Assembly (NCBI RefSeq): GCF_001277195.1 | Contig: NZ_CP012268.1 | Location: forward strand, 3,906,001 to 3,970,000 | Direction: 5' to 3' | Length of the DNA: 64,000 bases | From: Cronobacter muytjensii ATCC 51329 | GTDB lineage: Bacteria; Pseudomonadota; Gammaproteobacteria; Enterobacterales; Enterobacteriaceae | In this document: piece after piece, positions 8,046 through 17,423 of the stretch | Position numbering within the stretch: the first letter of the stretch is position 1 | How the letters are laid out: each line of letters opens with the position of its first letter | The notes under the pieces: model-generated | Databases searched by the model: none | What the model saw: only the letters and a program-made list of their open reading frames with translations | What the model was told of the DNA's origin: nothing | Program-made: the position numbers and the translations under genes

Positions 8046-8399
8046 TTAGGCACTTAAAGAATATATGTCCTTAGCCTCTTCATTCATTTCCAAACTACCC
8101 AACGCCCCCAGGTCCACGCTAAATATTACATCGCTTTCCTTACCACTTTCGACATAGATAAAGTAACCTAAATCTCCATCCTGCCCAATCAAAAAATAAA
8201 AAGGCTCAACGCTTTGGATATCATAGGTTTCATTCCTTTCCACAAGGTCTATATAGCTATACAAATATATAGTCCCATCATCCTTGCTATTTATTTCATA
8301 GGTATCACTATCTTTTATTTCATTTGCCAAGAATTGCTTGTATAACGGAGGAAACTTGATTTTTCTATCAGTTTCAATGTTTTCAATATGTTTATTCAT
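8046..8399 (-). CDS. SMI1/KNR4 (SUKH) family immunity protein for displaced tip B
   Basis: A 117-residue acidic protein with SUKH-type features: N-terminal helix KFPPLYKQFLANE, then YLYSYIDLVERNETY, and YFLIGQDGDLGYFIYVE, the central segment typical of SMI1/KNR4 immunity proteins. It begins 18 bases after the stop of displaced Rhs tip B (8418), on the same strand. By position it should bind and block that tip in the cytoplasm. A SUKH partner fits a nuclease-type toxin, since SUKH proteins are usually found with nucleases. Confidence 0.75.
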   Translation of the reverse strand: MNKHIENIETDRKIKFPPLYKQFLANEIKDSDTYEINSKDDGTIYLYSYIDLVERNETYDIQSVEPFYFLIGQDGDLGYFIYVESGKESDVIFSVDLGALGSLEMNEEAKDIYSLSA

Positions 8400-8850
8400 A
8401 CAATTCCTTAAGAATCATTAAATGTCAAAGTAAGGGTTGTTTTTATTTGCTTCTCTTAATGTATCGAAATATGAATACGCATCTTTAAACGCCTTTTTCG
8501 CCTGACCAACAGGAACTCCGGCTTTAATCATCTCTTCGAAGCCTTTATTAAATTCGTCTCGTAAAGTTGTATTCCATCCGCCAGGTTTAGCTCTTCTTGA
8601 GCGCTGCGCTGCACTAATAGCGGCATGAGGCGCACCTGAAGATGACTGCAATAATACAGCAGGGGCATCATTACGTTTATAGCCCTCAATCCACTTTTGC
8701 GCCCATGCATCCTGAATAGGATGATGGCTTTGAATAAAGCCATCTGCACGATTATTACCATGGCCCGGAGCACGGTGACCGTTAGGAGATAAGTTACCAT
8801 GAAGGTCAACATCACCGCGTTTATATCCAGGAGGAGCTTTACAAATGTAT

Positions 8851-9180
8851 AAGCCCCATGGATCAACGCTCGTCAGCGGATCACCCACGTAGGAATACGT
8901 ATTCAGCCCGCCCGCTAACCCAATCGGGTCCATCTGGGTGTAACGCCCCGCGACCGGGTCGTAGTAGCGGAACAGGTTGTAGTGCAGCCTACACTACTCG
9001 CCACATCCCTGTGGCTCGCCCCTCCGGGGTACGCTACGCGTATTCAAATTTGTTCCCGACAAATTTGTCGCGGTCGAGATATTGTCCCTGGAAGCGTAAG
9101 TTCTGCGGCACGCTGAGTTCGCGCTCCGTTTTGCCCTAGGTGCTAAAATACCCACGCCAGACGGTGTGGCCGTCGGCGTC
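8851..9180 (-). repeat. Rhs core repeat, copy B
   Basis: The last roughly 250 bp of rhs1 core sequence plus an 84-bp palindromic insertion. It is the most diverged copy, consistent with greater age or relaxed selection. Confidence 0.85.
8987..9070. repeat. 84-bp palindrome-rich insertion in Rhs core copy B
   Basis: Compared with the other core copies, eight bases are replaced by about 84 bases holding successive inverted repeats: CCACA/TGTGG (9001-9014), CCCC/GGGG (about 9020-9030) and CAAATTTGT/ACAAATTTG around TCCCG. The left junction also creates GTAGTG/CACTAC with core sequence. It has no coding capacity and looks like a small extragenic palindromic or MITE-like element. I cannot name its family. 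Confidence 0.6.
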
Positions 9181-9317
9181 TTGGCCTAGACAAATTTCTT
9201 GTCACCAACTTTATTAAAAAATATGCCGAAAGATTAATTTTCTTAAGAAGAGTGAAAACGAAACAATATAAAAAAACACAACAACCCTTTGAAAATGTTT
9301 TTATATCAAAAATCTAT

Positions 9318-9343
9318 AACTGCCATACTTTATGATGGCAGTT
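9318..9343 (-). terminator. Rho-independent terminator after the tip C immunity gene
   Basis: AACTGCCAT (9318-9326) pairs with ATGGCAGTT (9335-9343). On the minus strand it is followed by ATAGATTTTTG. It lies seven bases past the stop of the SUKH gene at 9350. Confidence 0.8.
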
Positions 9344-9349
9344 GTAATT

Positions 9350-9886
9350 TTACAGACTCTGCCAAAAATCTAGATTTACGGCACCAACTGCAGATGCAAC
9401 CTCTGAAGCAGTACCTTCTTTCAAAAAGAGTGTGCCGACCCCTCTTACAAATAATTCAAAATTTATTGAAACCTCATTTTCCTGATATTGATAGGATTCC
9501 CCAGTAATACCATAAACCTTATTATCGTTATTATTTAATAAAATGCTGTAGGGGTCAGAAATCGCAATTAAAATAACGCCTTCAGGCCTTTTGTTACCAA
9601 CCCACCAATGATTAAAACCATTGTCTTCATTTAGTTCAATCAAGGTGTTGATATAATTATCACCGGAACCAAAAGCAACATTCCCGAGAGAAAAGTTATC
9701 AAGATCGTAGGTGTTTAAAAATGACAGAAAGTCATTGCATATTTTAATATTAAGCTTTGTCTCAAGTATTGTAATGTTAGCAAGAGCACTACTTCTTTTT
9801 TTCAGAATTAAATCATCCATTTCACCTTGAAACGGATCGAACTTCTCATGTAATTTTTTTTCAATCTCAGGAATTGTTAATAACAT
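9350..9886 (-). CDS. SMI1/KNR4 (SUKH) family immunity protein for displaced tip C
   Basis: A 178-residue cytoplasmic protein with SUKH features: LNIKICNDFLSFLNTYDL, then GNVAFGSGDNYINTL, HWWVGNKRPEGVILIAISD and NNDNKVYGITG. It starts 11 bases after the stop of displaced tip C, with AGGAG five bases before the ATG at 9886, and is followed by a good terminator. By position it is the antidote of tip C, whose HHH-type nuclease pattern fits a SUKH partner. It appears fully intact although the Rhs fragment before it lacks a start region. Confidence 0.8.
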   Translation of the reverse strand: MLLTIPEIEKKLHEKFDPFQGEMDDLILKKRSSALANITILETKLNIKICNDFLSFLNTYDLDNFSLGNVAFGSGDNYINTLIELNEDNGFNHWWVGNKRPEGVILIAISDPYSILLNNNDNKVYGITGESYQYQENEVSINFELFVRGVGTLFLKEGTASEVASAVGAVNLDFWQSL

Positions 9887-9897
9887 TTCATCTCCTA

Positions 9898-11681
9898 CTA
9901 TTTAGTATGCCACACACCACCACTACCGACATGCGTCTTGCCAGGTACAGGTATAGCATAGGGACCAAAATCCACATGATGATGAATCAGTGTATCACCC
10001 TTATAGTTGACATGCTCGGGGAATACTTTTATCCAAGTATCGTCGATTTTCGGCGAAAGCCCTAACTCCTGAATCCTGTACAGATTGTTTTTACTTAAAG
10101 AATCAGGTTGTAACTCGCTCCACTGTTGCCAGAATTCTTTGTTATTTCTTATGCCACCTTTTGATGTGGGGGTTCCGCTATTAAAAGTTGTAGTGTCAAT
10201 AGAATATGCCGGATCAGGCCTTTCTGGAAAACGCGGATCAACACGAGTTTGGTAAGGATTGTCACCTCTAGCTATACCGCTATCAGGTTTGCACGCATTC
10301 AACCCCAACGGATCCACCCACACCAGCGGATCACCCACGTAGGAATACGTATTAATCCCGCCCGCTAACCCTATCGGGTCCATCTGCGTATAACGCCCGG
10401 CGACCGGGTCGTAGTAGCGGAACAGGTTGTAGTGGAGCCCGCTTTCGCGGTCGAGGTACTGGCCCTGGAAGCGCAGGTTCTGCGGTACCTGCCACTGCGG
10501 TACGCTGAGTTCGCGCTCCGTTTTGCCCCAGGTGCTGAACTGCCCGCGCCAGACGGTCTGGCCGTCAGCGTCGGTCACCCGCTCCGGCAGGCCGTTGAGT
10601 TCGGTGTGGTACCAGTAAATTTCGCAGTCGTCGAAGACGCTGTCGACCCGCGCCAGCGGCTCATAGCTGCCTTCGGTACAGACGTACTGGACGTAGTGGT
10701 CCGGCTCGCGGTCGCTCTGTTCACCCGCCAGTTGCAGTCCCTGCCAGTCGAAGCGGATGGTTTCCGGTTCTTTCTCACCGTAGCGCCACAGAATCTTGTG
10801 CGTGCGTCGCCCCAGCGGGTCGTAGCGGTATTCCACCCTGCGGAACTCGCTGTTCCCCTCAAAGCGGATTTCTTTTACCCGCTGCTCATCGTCATACGTG
10901 AAATGCTGCACCACGCCGTTTTTATCCTGACGGCGCGTGAGCCGCCCGAACCCGTCATAATCGAGCTTCAGCCCGTCGAGACGCAGCAGCAGGTTGTGCC
11001 ATACCGGGTTGCGTTGCTCCTCGGTGCGGTTGCCCGCCGGGTCCCAGAAGAAGCGTTCTTCTTTCTGCGGCTCGACGGCCTTTGTCACCTGCCCCGCGGC
11101 GTCGTAGCCCCACAGGTACTGGCTGTATTTTTCACCGGGAGTTGTCGGTGTCGCGTCGGTGTGTATCTGCTGGACTATCTGGTCGGTACGGTCCCAGCGG
11201 TAGCGGCGCTCGAACACCAGCTCCCGGCGGGCGTCCAGCACCGTGCGCTGCGTGATGCGCCCCGCGGTGTCGTAGTGCGTTTCCTGTGAGAGCACGCCCT
11301 GGCTGCGGGAGATTTCACGGTGCAGGCGGTCGCGGCCATACGCCGCCAGCGTGTGCGTCGCCCCGCCGTGGCGCAGCTGCATCTCCAGCAGGTGCCCGGT
11401 GCCGTAGCGAAGGCTTGCCAGCTCGCGTCCGTCCGGGAACCGCGTGCTGCTGAGGTTGCCGAGCGCGTCGTACTCATACTCAAACTTCCCGCCGTGGTTC
11501 TCCTCGCTCACCAGCTCGCCCGCGGCGTTGCGGGTGAAAATGAGCACGGCATCCCACTCGGGTTCGCGCTCTTCCAGCAGCGCGCTGCGCCATTCGGCGC
11601 GGGTGGCCCTGCGGATTTCCAGCGACAGCGTGTCGTGACGGTACTCGGTGCGGTGGTCGGCGGTTTCCCGCGCGGTGAGAT
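9898..11681 (-). pseudogene. Displaced Rhs fragment C (about 1.4 kb core plus HHH nuclease-like tip)
   Basis: Core sequence from 11681 to 10301 is almost identical to rhs1 and is in frame throughout, ending in WVDPLGL. A unique 133-residue tip follows. The tip ends DTLIHHHVDFGPYAIPVPG and THVGSGGVWH, resembling HNH/EndoVII-type nuclease tips with clustered histidines. The fragment breaks off abruptly at 11681 inside the core, and the first in-frame start codon is an internal GTG at 11547 without support. It is therefore a promoterless, headless 3' copy. Unlike copy A its frame is unbroken, so a single recombination with rhs1 could make it the active tip. Confidence 0.85.
10301..11681 (-). repeat. 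Rhs core repeat, copy C
   Basis: About 1.38 kb nearly identical to rhs1, in frame throughout, ending abruptly inside the ARETADHRTEY region at 11681. Confidence 0.9.
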
Positions 11682-11764
11682 AAATTTTCTTTACAAATGT
11701 GGATTTAATATTGCCAACTAAAGAACTCTTCTTGAAAACATAAAACTACAGAGTTAACCGTATA

Positions 11765-11797
11765 AAAATGCATTGCCTTAGGTAAGGCAATGCATTT
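11765..11797 (-). terminator. Rho-independent terminator of the vgrG1-rhs1 operon
   Basis: A perfect 15-bp inverted repeat, AAATGCATTGCCTTA (11766-11780) and its complement (11783-11797). On the minus strand it is followed by TTTTTATA. It lies 19 bases past the stop of the rhs1 immunity gene. Confidence 0.85.
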
Positions 11798-11815
11798 AAT
11801 AAAGCGAAATTGGCA

Positions 11816-12358
11816 TCACTTCAAAACAGCAGGATTGAATACTACAATATCCTTGTTTTTTTTAACACCACAAGGCATACATCCAGTTTTAAATATCTCA
11901 TAAACTTCTTCAAGGGGCGAGCCCAATATAACTCCACTAATATATCGTTGAGTAGAAATCATACTCAACATATATATTGCCTCGTCACTAACCTCACTAA
12001 TAAAATCCTCATATCTTTTGTTTTCCGCAAGACCCATTTTTTTCTTTAAAAGATATGCTTTCCGTTTTCTGATATTTTCTTTCAATGCATCCCCTTTTGA
12101 AATCATCATTTGATCTTTAATAGCTTCCTGTGATTCTTTATAAAGCGGATTTAAAAACAATTCAGAAGTAATCTCAGCAAAGAAATCACTCCATACTATA
12201 TACTCTTTAGGCAAGTCTTGATCAAAAAGAAGATGCAAAGCCAACTTCTCATCATTAATATTTTTTAATTTTAATACATCTCCATCGCTTCCAGCAAGAA
12301 ATTCAGGATTGCGGGAAAACAACATAGGTTCCATGTAAATGGCCACATCAACTTGCAT
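11816..12358 (-). CDS. Putative immunity protein of Rhs1
   Basis: A 180-residue cytoplasmic protein of no family I recognise; the N-terminal part is mixed (FSRNPEFLAGSDGDVL) and the middle is strongly helical and lysine-rich (NIRKRKAYLLKKKMGL). The ATG at 12358 is chosen because GAGG stands five bases upstream inside the end of rhs1; a GTG at 12364 overlapping the rhs1 stop is the alternative. It follows rhs1 with essentially no gap and is closed by a strong terminator, so it should be the antidote of the AHH nuclease tip. It is much lower in GC than the rhs core. Confidence 0.7.
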   Translation of the reverse strand: MQVDVAIYMEPMLFSRNPEFLAGSDGDVLKLKNINDEKLALHLLFDQDLPKEYIVWSDFFAEITSELFLNPLYKESQEAIKDQMMISKGDALKENIRKRKAYLLKKKMGLAENKRYEDFISEVSDEAIYMLSMISTQRYISGVILGSPLEEVYEIFKTGCMPCGVKKNKDIVVFNPAVLK

Positions 12359-12360
12359 AT

Positions 12361-15300
12361 TCACCTCAATATATTAGTCCACAAATTATAGACGCGCGCC
12401 CTACCGAGCTTCTCTGTATCTGGTCCAAAAATGTCTCTGTTATACATGTCTTTAGAGCGTATAGGTGTACCGTTTTCCATCGCTTTTCTAGCTGTATTTT
12501 GGATATCATTTACTTGCTGCGTGATTGCTTTTTTCGACTGATTTAAGTCAATTCTATTGAGAGCATCGCTAATGGCGTCGGTATAACCATGATGGTTGCC
12601 TTGATGTCTAGACATAGCACTTGTAGCATCGTCTGCTTTACGCAAAAAAATCCCATTGCCGGCGTCATCTATATAATAATTTATCTTTTTTAACGCTGGA
12701 TGATTAGCCAGCTCTTTTGGAATTATATGATGCGCTTGATAGCCTTTCCAGGAAGTGGAACGAGACAGCCCCATTTTTTGCATCATATTTTTACCAAGGG
12801 TTGTAGAGCATCCTGCCAACCCCAACGGATCCACCCACACCAGCGGATCACCTACGTAAGAATAGGTATTAATCCCGCCCGCTAACCCTATCGGGTCCAT
12901 CTGGGTGTAACGCCCCGCGACCGGGTCGTAGTAGCGGAACAGGTTGTAGTGCAGGCCGCTCTCGCGGTCGAGATACTGGCCCTGGAAGCGCAGGTTCTGC
13001 GGCACCTGCCACTGCGGTACGCTGAGCTCGCGCTCCGTTTTGCCCCACGTACTGAACTGCCCGCGCCAGACGGTCTGGCCGTCGGCGTCCGTTACCCGCT
13101 CCGGCAGGCCGTTGAGTTCGGTGTGGTACCAGTAAATCTCGCAGTCGTCGAAGACGCTGTCGACGCGCGCCAGCGGCTCGTAGCTGCCCTCGGTGTAGAT
13201 GTACTGGACGTAGTGGTCCGGCTCGCGGTCGCTCTGTTCACCGGCGAGCTGTAACCCCTGCCAGTCGAAACGAATGGTTTCCGGGTCTTTCTCAGCGTAA
13301 CGCCACAGAATCTTGTGCGTCCTGCGCCCCAGCGGGTCGTAGCGGTATTCGACCTTTCTGAACTCGGCATGACCGGTGAAGGTGATTTCCTTCACCCGCT
13401 GCTCATCGTCATACGTGAAATGCTGCACCACGCCGTTTTTATCCTGACGGCGCGTGAGCCGCCCGAACCCGTCATAATCGAGCTTCAGCCCGTCGAGCCG
13501 CAGCAGCAGGTTGTGCCACACCGGGTTGCGGTGCTCTTCCGTGCGGTTGCCTGCCGGGTCCCAGAAGAAGCGCTCTTCTTTCTGCGGTTCGACGGCTTTT
13601 GTGACCTGGCCTGCGGCGTCGTAGCCCCACAGGTACTGGCTGTACTTCTCGCCCGGCGTGGCGGGCGTCGCGTCGGTGTGTATCTGCTGGACTATCTGGT
13701 CGGTGCGGTCCCACCGGTAGCGGCGTTCAAACACCAGCTCGCGGCGGGCGTCCAGCACCGTGCGCTGCGTGACGCGTCCTGCGGTGTCGTAGCGCGTTTC
13801 CTGCGAGAGCGCGCCCTGGCTGCGGGAGATTTCCCGGTGCAGGCGGTCACGACCGTACGCCGCCAGCGTGTGCGTCGCCCCGCCGTGGCGCAGCTGCATC
13901 TCCAGCAGGTGCCCGGTGCCGTAGCGCAGGCTGGCCAGCTCGCGACCGTCCGGGAACCGCGTGCTGCTGAGGTTGCCCAGCGCGTCGTACTCGTACTCAA
14001 ATTTCCCGCCGTGGTTCTCCTCGCTCACCAGCTCGCCCGCCGCGTTGCGGGTGAAGATGAGCACAGCATCCCATTCAGGCTCCCGCTCTTCCAGCAGCGC
14101 GCTGCGCCATTCGGCGCGGGTGGCGCGGCGGATTTCCAGCGACAGCGTGTCGTGGCGGTACTCGGTGCGGTGGTCGGCGGTTTCCCGCGCAGTCAGGCGC
14201 CCCAGCACGTCATACTCAAACGCGGTGACCAGCGGCGCCTCTCCGCTGCCCGGCAGCGGATGGCGAATCACCTCCGTCACCTGGCCCAGCGCGTCGTGTC
14301 GGTACTCCGTCAGGCGGCCCGCGTAGTCGCGCTGGCCCGTCAGCCGGCCCGTGGCGTCATACTCAAAGCGCCAGCTCTCGCGGTTCGGGTTAATCAGCGT
14401 CGTCAGGCGGCCGAAGCGGTCGTAGCGCAGGCGCGTGAGGTGGCCCGCCGGGTCGGCGGCGCTCACCACCTGCCCGCGCGCGTTGCGCGTGACTTTGCGC
14501 TCGCGCAACCCGTCATCGTCCTGCCCGCACAGCAGCCCGGCGCTGTCATATTCGTAGTGCGTCTCGCGGCCGTCCGCCCGCCGCCAGGTGCGCAGACGCC
14601 CCGCCGCGGTGAGCGTCCAGCGGTCGGTGTTGCCTTCGGCATCGGCCGCGCTCAGCGGTCGCCCCGCCGCGTCGTACAGCCGGTGGCTCTGGTTGCCGGA
14701 GCAGTCCTCGTCGCGCACCAGCTGTCCGCGCTCGTTCCACCAGAAACGGTGCGTGTTCTCCAGCGCGTCCGTCTGCTTAACGAGGTCGCCCTGCTCGTTC
14801 CACTCAAAGCGCGTCACGCCGCCTTTCGGGTCGGTGAGCGAGACCACGTCCCCGCGCGCGTTGTACTCATACTGCCAGGTGCCGCCGTCCGGCAGCACTT
14901 CCTTCAGCGGGAACGCGAATACCGGGTGCCAGGTGGTGAACGTGCTGTTGCCGAGCGGGTCGCGCACTTCCGTCAGGTTGCCGTGCTCGTCGTAGCCATA
15001 TTCCCAGCGGCTGCCGTCCGGCGTGGTGGCCGCCTTCAGCAGTTCGGCGTAGTCCGCCCACTCGTAGCGCCACACGCCGCCGTTGCGGTCGGTAAACTCG
15101 GTGATGCGGTAGAGGAAATCCCAGCAGTGGCGCGTTGAGAAGCCCGCGTCGCAGCTCACCGTCGCGCAGCGTTTCGCCTCGTCGGCGTCGATGCGCCAGC
15201 GCTCCAGCACGTTATCCTGGTCATCCAGCACCTGATAACTGCACACGCGCCAGTTGGGCGCATCGGCGGCGGGCTGCCACTGATAATGCACGCTGAGGTT

Positions 15301-16989
15301 GGTGGAGTAGCTGTGCCAGCCCATCATGTCGCTGGCGCGGTCCCAGCCGAAGCGGCGCGTGACGATGCCGTCGGCGTCGGTCACGTCGGTTAGCTGGCCG
15401 TGTTCGTTATAGCCGTAAGTCACCAGCAGGCGGCGCTCGCCGGCGCAAACCTGATGCACGCTGGCGAGACGGCCATGCGCGTTCTCATAAGCAAGCTCGA
15501 CATCCAGCGCCTCGTTGTCGCTGGAAATACGCACCAGCCTGCCGTGCTCGTCCCAGCTGTAGTACTGGCAGTTCTCGTGGCGATCGTAGATGCGAAACAG
15601 ACGCCATTCGCCAGGGCTCGTCGGGTCTGGCTCGTAGACATGGTATTCACCGCTCGCCATCTGGAGCATCAGCGTACCGGTCACGGTGTAATAGAGCGTG
15701 ATACCGTCTTCGAGATAATCCACCACGTCGCCGGGGTTCAGCTCGCCAAAGCCCAGATCGCGGCCCGACATGTCGCGCCAGATAAACGTATTGTCCTCAA
15801 GGCGGAAGAAGCGGGTTTCAAACGGCAGCAGCCAGCCGGTGCCGAGCATACCGGTCGCGAGATTACGGCTGTTGTAGATGCGCTGCCAGATGAGCGGAAT
15901 ACGGTCTTCCAGCGTGAAATCGCGGTCTTCGCCGCCCGCGAGGATTTTCGCGCCGCTGGCGATATCGACAGGGTGCTGCGTATGGCGCGCTTCACTGCCG
16001 ACTTTCCCGGCCTGGATCAGCCCGAGCGTGGTTAATCCCATTGCGAGATCGGCGGCAAGCTGACAGCAAAACGCTTTGAGTATCTGGCGGCTGAAGAGGG
16101 TCTTCAGTAAGCCTGCGCTGAGGTTGCGCACGATCCCAGGCCCGAGACTGCCGATAGCGTTACCGATAAGCCGCGCCCAGAAATTTTTGCCGCTGCGGAT
16201 ATCGCGCACCACAATGCTCTCGCCGCCGATGCGCACGCGCGTGTTTTCTTTAACTTTTATCTTTGCTTCGCAGGTGCTGCGATCGCCGTCACGGCACGCG
16301 GGCTGACCGTTGATCAGCACTTTTTTCGAACCTTCCGCCAGGAAGTTACCGCCAGTGACCGTATGGCCTTTGGTGCATTCGACGGTATCCAGCGGCGCTT
16401 CTTTAGCAAAAGGGCTGGCCCCCGCCACGACCGGCTGGGTTAAGTTATCCCAGACGCTGCCCGCGAAATTTTTCACGCCCTGCCAGCCGCTGCTGGCAAT
16501 CCCGTTGGCTCCCGCCGCCAGATTATCAAGCGGGTGCAGCGTAAACTGCGCCACTTCGAGAATGGTCACCGCCGTGTTTATCGCGAACGCCTTCGCCTTA
16601 TCGGCAAAGCTCTCTGCCGGGATAGGCGTATTGAGATAATCATGATCGACCGTACCCGCCGCACGGGCGGCAGGGAGATCCATGATATGAACATTGTGCG
16701 AGCCGCTGGTGATAATGGCATCCGGCGGCCCACGCCAGCCGAAGAAATCCAGCACGGCATCGACCCCCTGGCCGACCAGATCGCCTGCGTCTTCCGCGAC
16801 GCCGCTGGTAAAAACCGCGGCAATCAGTACAACGCCCGCGACCGTGCCAAGCCCGGTCGTCATCATCGCCATACCCGCCGTAAACGCGGCAAGACAGATG
16901 GCCCCTTCGACCACACCGCTGACAACGTCGGCGAGCAGAGAGCTGTGGATGAGCGGGTCCTGATAACGGGCAGCTAACGGTTCGGACAC
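12361..16989 (-). CDS. rhs: PAAR-Rhs T6SS effector with AHH nuclease tip (Rhs1)
   Basis: A 1542-residue T6SS effector. Residues 6-15 (AARYQDPLIH) match the pre-PAAR motif AARxxDxxxH. A hydrophobic segment follows at 24-62, a PAAR domain with Cys and His at about 200-262, and a second hydrophobic stretch around 300-325. The YD-repeat Rhs shell runs from about 338 to the autoproteolysis motif WVDPLGL (ending 1391). The 151-residue tip has YQAHHIIPKEL and SRHQGNHHGYTDA, the AHH type of the HNH/EndoVII nuclease superfamily, so DNA cleavage is likely. The GTG start at 16989 has GGGAG upstream and lies two bases after eagR. The Eag chaperone should shield the hydrophobic segments before loading onto VgrG1. 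Confidence 0.93.
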   Translation of the reverse strand: MSEPLAARYQDPLIHSSLLADVVSGVVEGAICLAAFTAGMAMMTTGLGTVAGVVLIAAVFTSGVAEDAGDLVGQGVDAVLDFFGWRGPPDAIITSGSHNVHIMDLPAARAAGTVDHDYLNTPIPAESFADKAKAFAINTAVTILEVAQFTLHPLDNLAAGANGIASSGWQGVKNFAGSVWDNLTQPVVAGASPFAKEAPLDTVECTKGHTVTGGNFLAEGSKKVLINGQPACRDGDRSTCEAKIKVKENTRVRIGGESIVVRDIRSGKNFWARLIGNAIGSLGPGIVRNLSAGLLKTLFSRQILKAFCCQLAADLAMGLTTLGLIQAGKVGSEARHTQHPVDIASGAKILAGGEDRDFTLEDRIPLIWQRIYNSRNLATGMLGTGWLLPFETRFFRLEDNTFIWRDMSGRDLGFGELNPGDVVDYLEDGITLYYTVTGTLMLQMASGEYHVYEPDPTSPGEWRLFRIYDRHENCQYYSWDEHGRLVRISSDNEALDVELAYENAHGRLASVHQVCAGERRLLVTYGYNEHGQLTDVTDADGIVTRRFGWDRASDMMGWHSYSTNLSVHYQWQPAADAPNWRVCSYQVLDDQDNVLERWRIDADEAKRCATVSCDAGFSTRHCWDFLYRITEFTDRNGGVWRYEWADYAELLKAATTPDGSRWEYGYDEHGNLTEVRDPLGNSTFTTWHPVFAFPLKEVLPDGGTWQYEYNARGDVVSLTDPKGGVTRFEWNEQGDLVKQTDALENTHRFWWNERGQLVRDEDCSGNQSHRLYDAAGRPLSAADAEGNTDRWTLTAAGRLRTWRRADGRETHYEYDSAGLLCGQDDDGLRERKVTRNARGQVVSAADPAGHLTRLRYDRFGRLTTLINPNRESWRFEYDATGRLTGQRDYAGRLTEYRHDALGQVTEVIRHPLPGSGEAPLVTAFEYDVLGRLTARETADHRTEYRHDTLSLEIRRATRAEWRSALLEEREPEWDAVLIFTRNAAGELVSEENHGGKFEYEYDALGNLSSTRFPDGRELASLRYGTGHLLEMQLRHGGATHTLAAYGRDRLHREISRSQGALSQETRYDTAGRVTQRTVLDARRELVFERRYRWDRTDQIVQQIHTDATPATPGEKYSQYLWGYDAAGQVTKAVEPQKEERFFWDPAGNRTEEHRNPVWHNLLLRLDGLKLDYDGFGRLTRRQDKNGVVQHFTYDDEQRVKEITFTGHAEFRKVEYRYDPLGRRTHKILWRYAEKDPETIRFDWQGLQLAGEQSDREPDHYVQYIYTEGSYEPLARVDSVFDDCEIYWYHTELNGLPERVTDADGQTVWRGQFSTWGKTERELSVPQWQVPQNLRFQGQYLDRESGLHYNLFRYYDPVAGRYTQMDPIGLAGGINTYSYVGDPLVWVDPLGLAGCSTTLGKNMMQKMGLSRSTSWKGYQAHHIIPKELANHPALKKINYYIDDAGNGIFLRKADDATSAMSRHQGNHHGYTDAISDALNRIDLNQSKKAITQQVNDIQNTARKAMENGTPIRSKDMYNRDIFGPDTEKLGRARVYNLWTNILR

Positions 16990-16991
16990 GC

Positions 16992-17423
16992 TTATGCTCC
17001 CTCTCCAGGCGTAAACTCCAGACCCGCTTTAATGGATTCCCATAACGCCAGCGCGTCTTCATCAAACGGCGCGGTGCGGCTCATCGCCATCACCAGCAGA
17101 TGGTCGTCCAGCATCGTGGTCGCCAGCTGTTCATGAACCGTCACGCCGTGGTTTTCAAAGCGCATGGCGACTTCCTGTGCGGGCCGGCCACCGACCTGGG
17201 TGTCCTGCACCTCGCCGCCGGTAAACTTCTTCATGTCGCGTTTGATTTTGGCGACCTGGCTTTTCAGGTACGCCTCTTCGTCGCCAGGCTTCACGTCCCA
17301 CGCGCGGGTCAGCACCAGCGACGCGCCCGCTTTCGGCAGTGACAATATTGTCATGCTGCGATCCTGTACGGCTTCCGGCAGCGTCAGCGTCCCTTCTGAT
17401 AGCGTATATTTCACGTCGCTCAT
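16992..17423 (-). CDS. eagR: EagR-type chaperone (DUF1795)
   Basis: A 143-residue cytoplasmic chaperone of the DUF1795/DcrB-like family, with the expected order: TLPEAVQDRSMTILSLP near the N terminus, SLVLTRAWD, GRPAQEVAMRFENHG and a C-terminal LWESIKAGLEF helix. Eag proteins bind the pre-PAAR transmembrane segments of the neighbouring Rhs effector and are needed for its loading. The ATG at 17423 overlaps the vgrG1 stop by four bases (ATGA), and the rhs1 GTG follows two bases after its stop, so vgrG1-eagR-rhs1-imm is one tightly coupled operon. The assignment rests on family pattern and this context. Confidence 0.9.
   Translation of the reverse strand: MSDVKYTLSEGTLTLPEAVQDRSMTILSLPKAGASLVLTRAWDVKPGDEEAYLKSQVAKIKRDMKKFTGGEVQDTQVGGRPAQEVAMRFENHGVTVHEQLATTMLDDHLLVMAMSRTAPFDEDALALWESIKAGLEFTPGEGA

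Larger units (their letters stand above)
8418..9180 (-). pseudogene. Displaced Rhs fragment B (short core end plus toxin tip), decayed
   Basis: Only about 330 bp of rhs core (8851-9180) precede a unique 143-residue tip. The core part carries an 84-bp palindromic insertion (8987-9070), a 15-bp in-frame loss near 9112 compared with the other copies, and several substitutions, so it is not translatable as an Rhs. The tip, after VDPWGL instead of the usual VDPLGL, has SHHPIQDAWAQ, SSSGAPHAAIS and RRAKPGGWNTTLRDEF. The paired histidines and following pattern suggest an HNH-like nuclease tip; this is inference. The tip and its SUKH immunity gene look intact. Confidence 0.8.

Noticed and set aside
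13315..15138. Plus-strand open frame of 607 codons across the rhs1 core
   Set aside because: It is antisense to a well-supported Rhs gene. High GC and codon bias create long reverse frames; the product has no recognisable domain.
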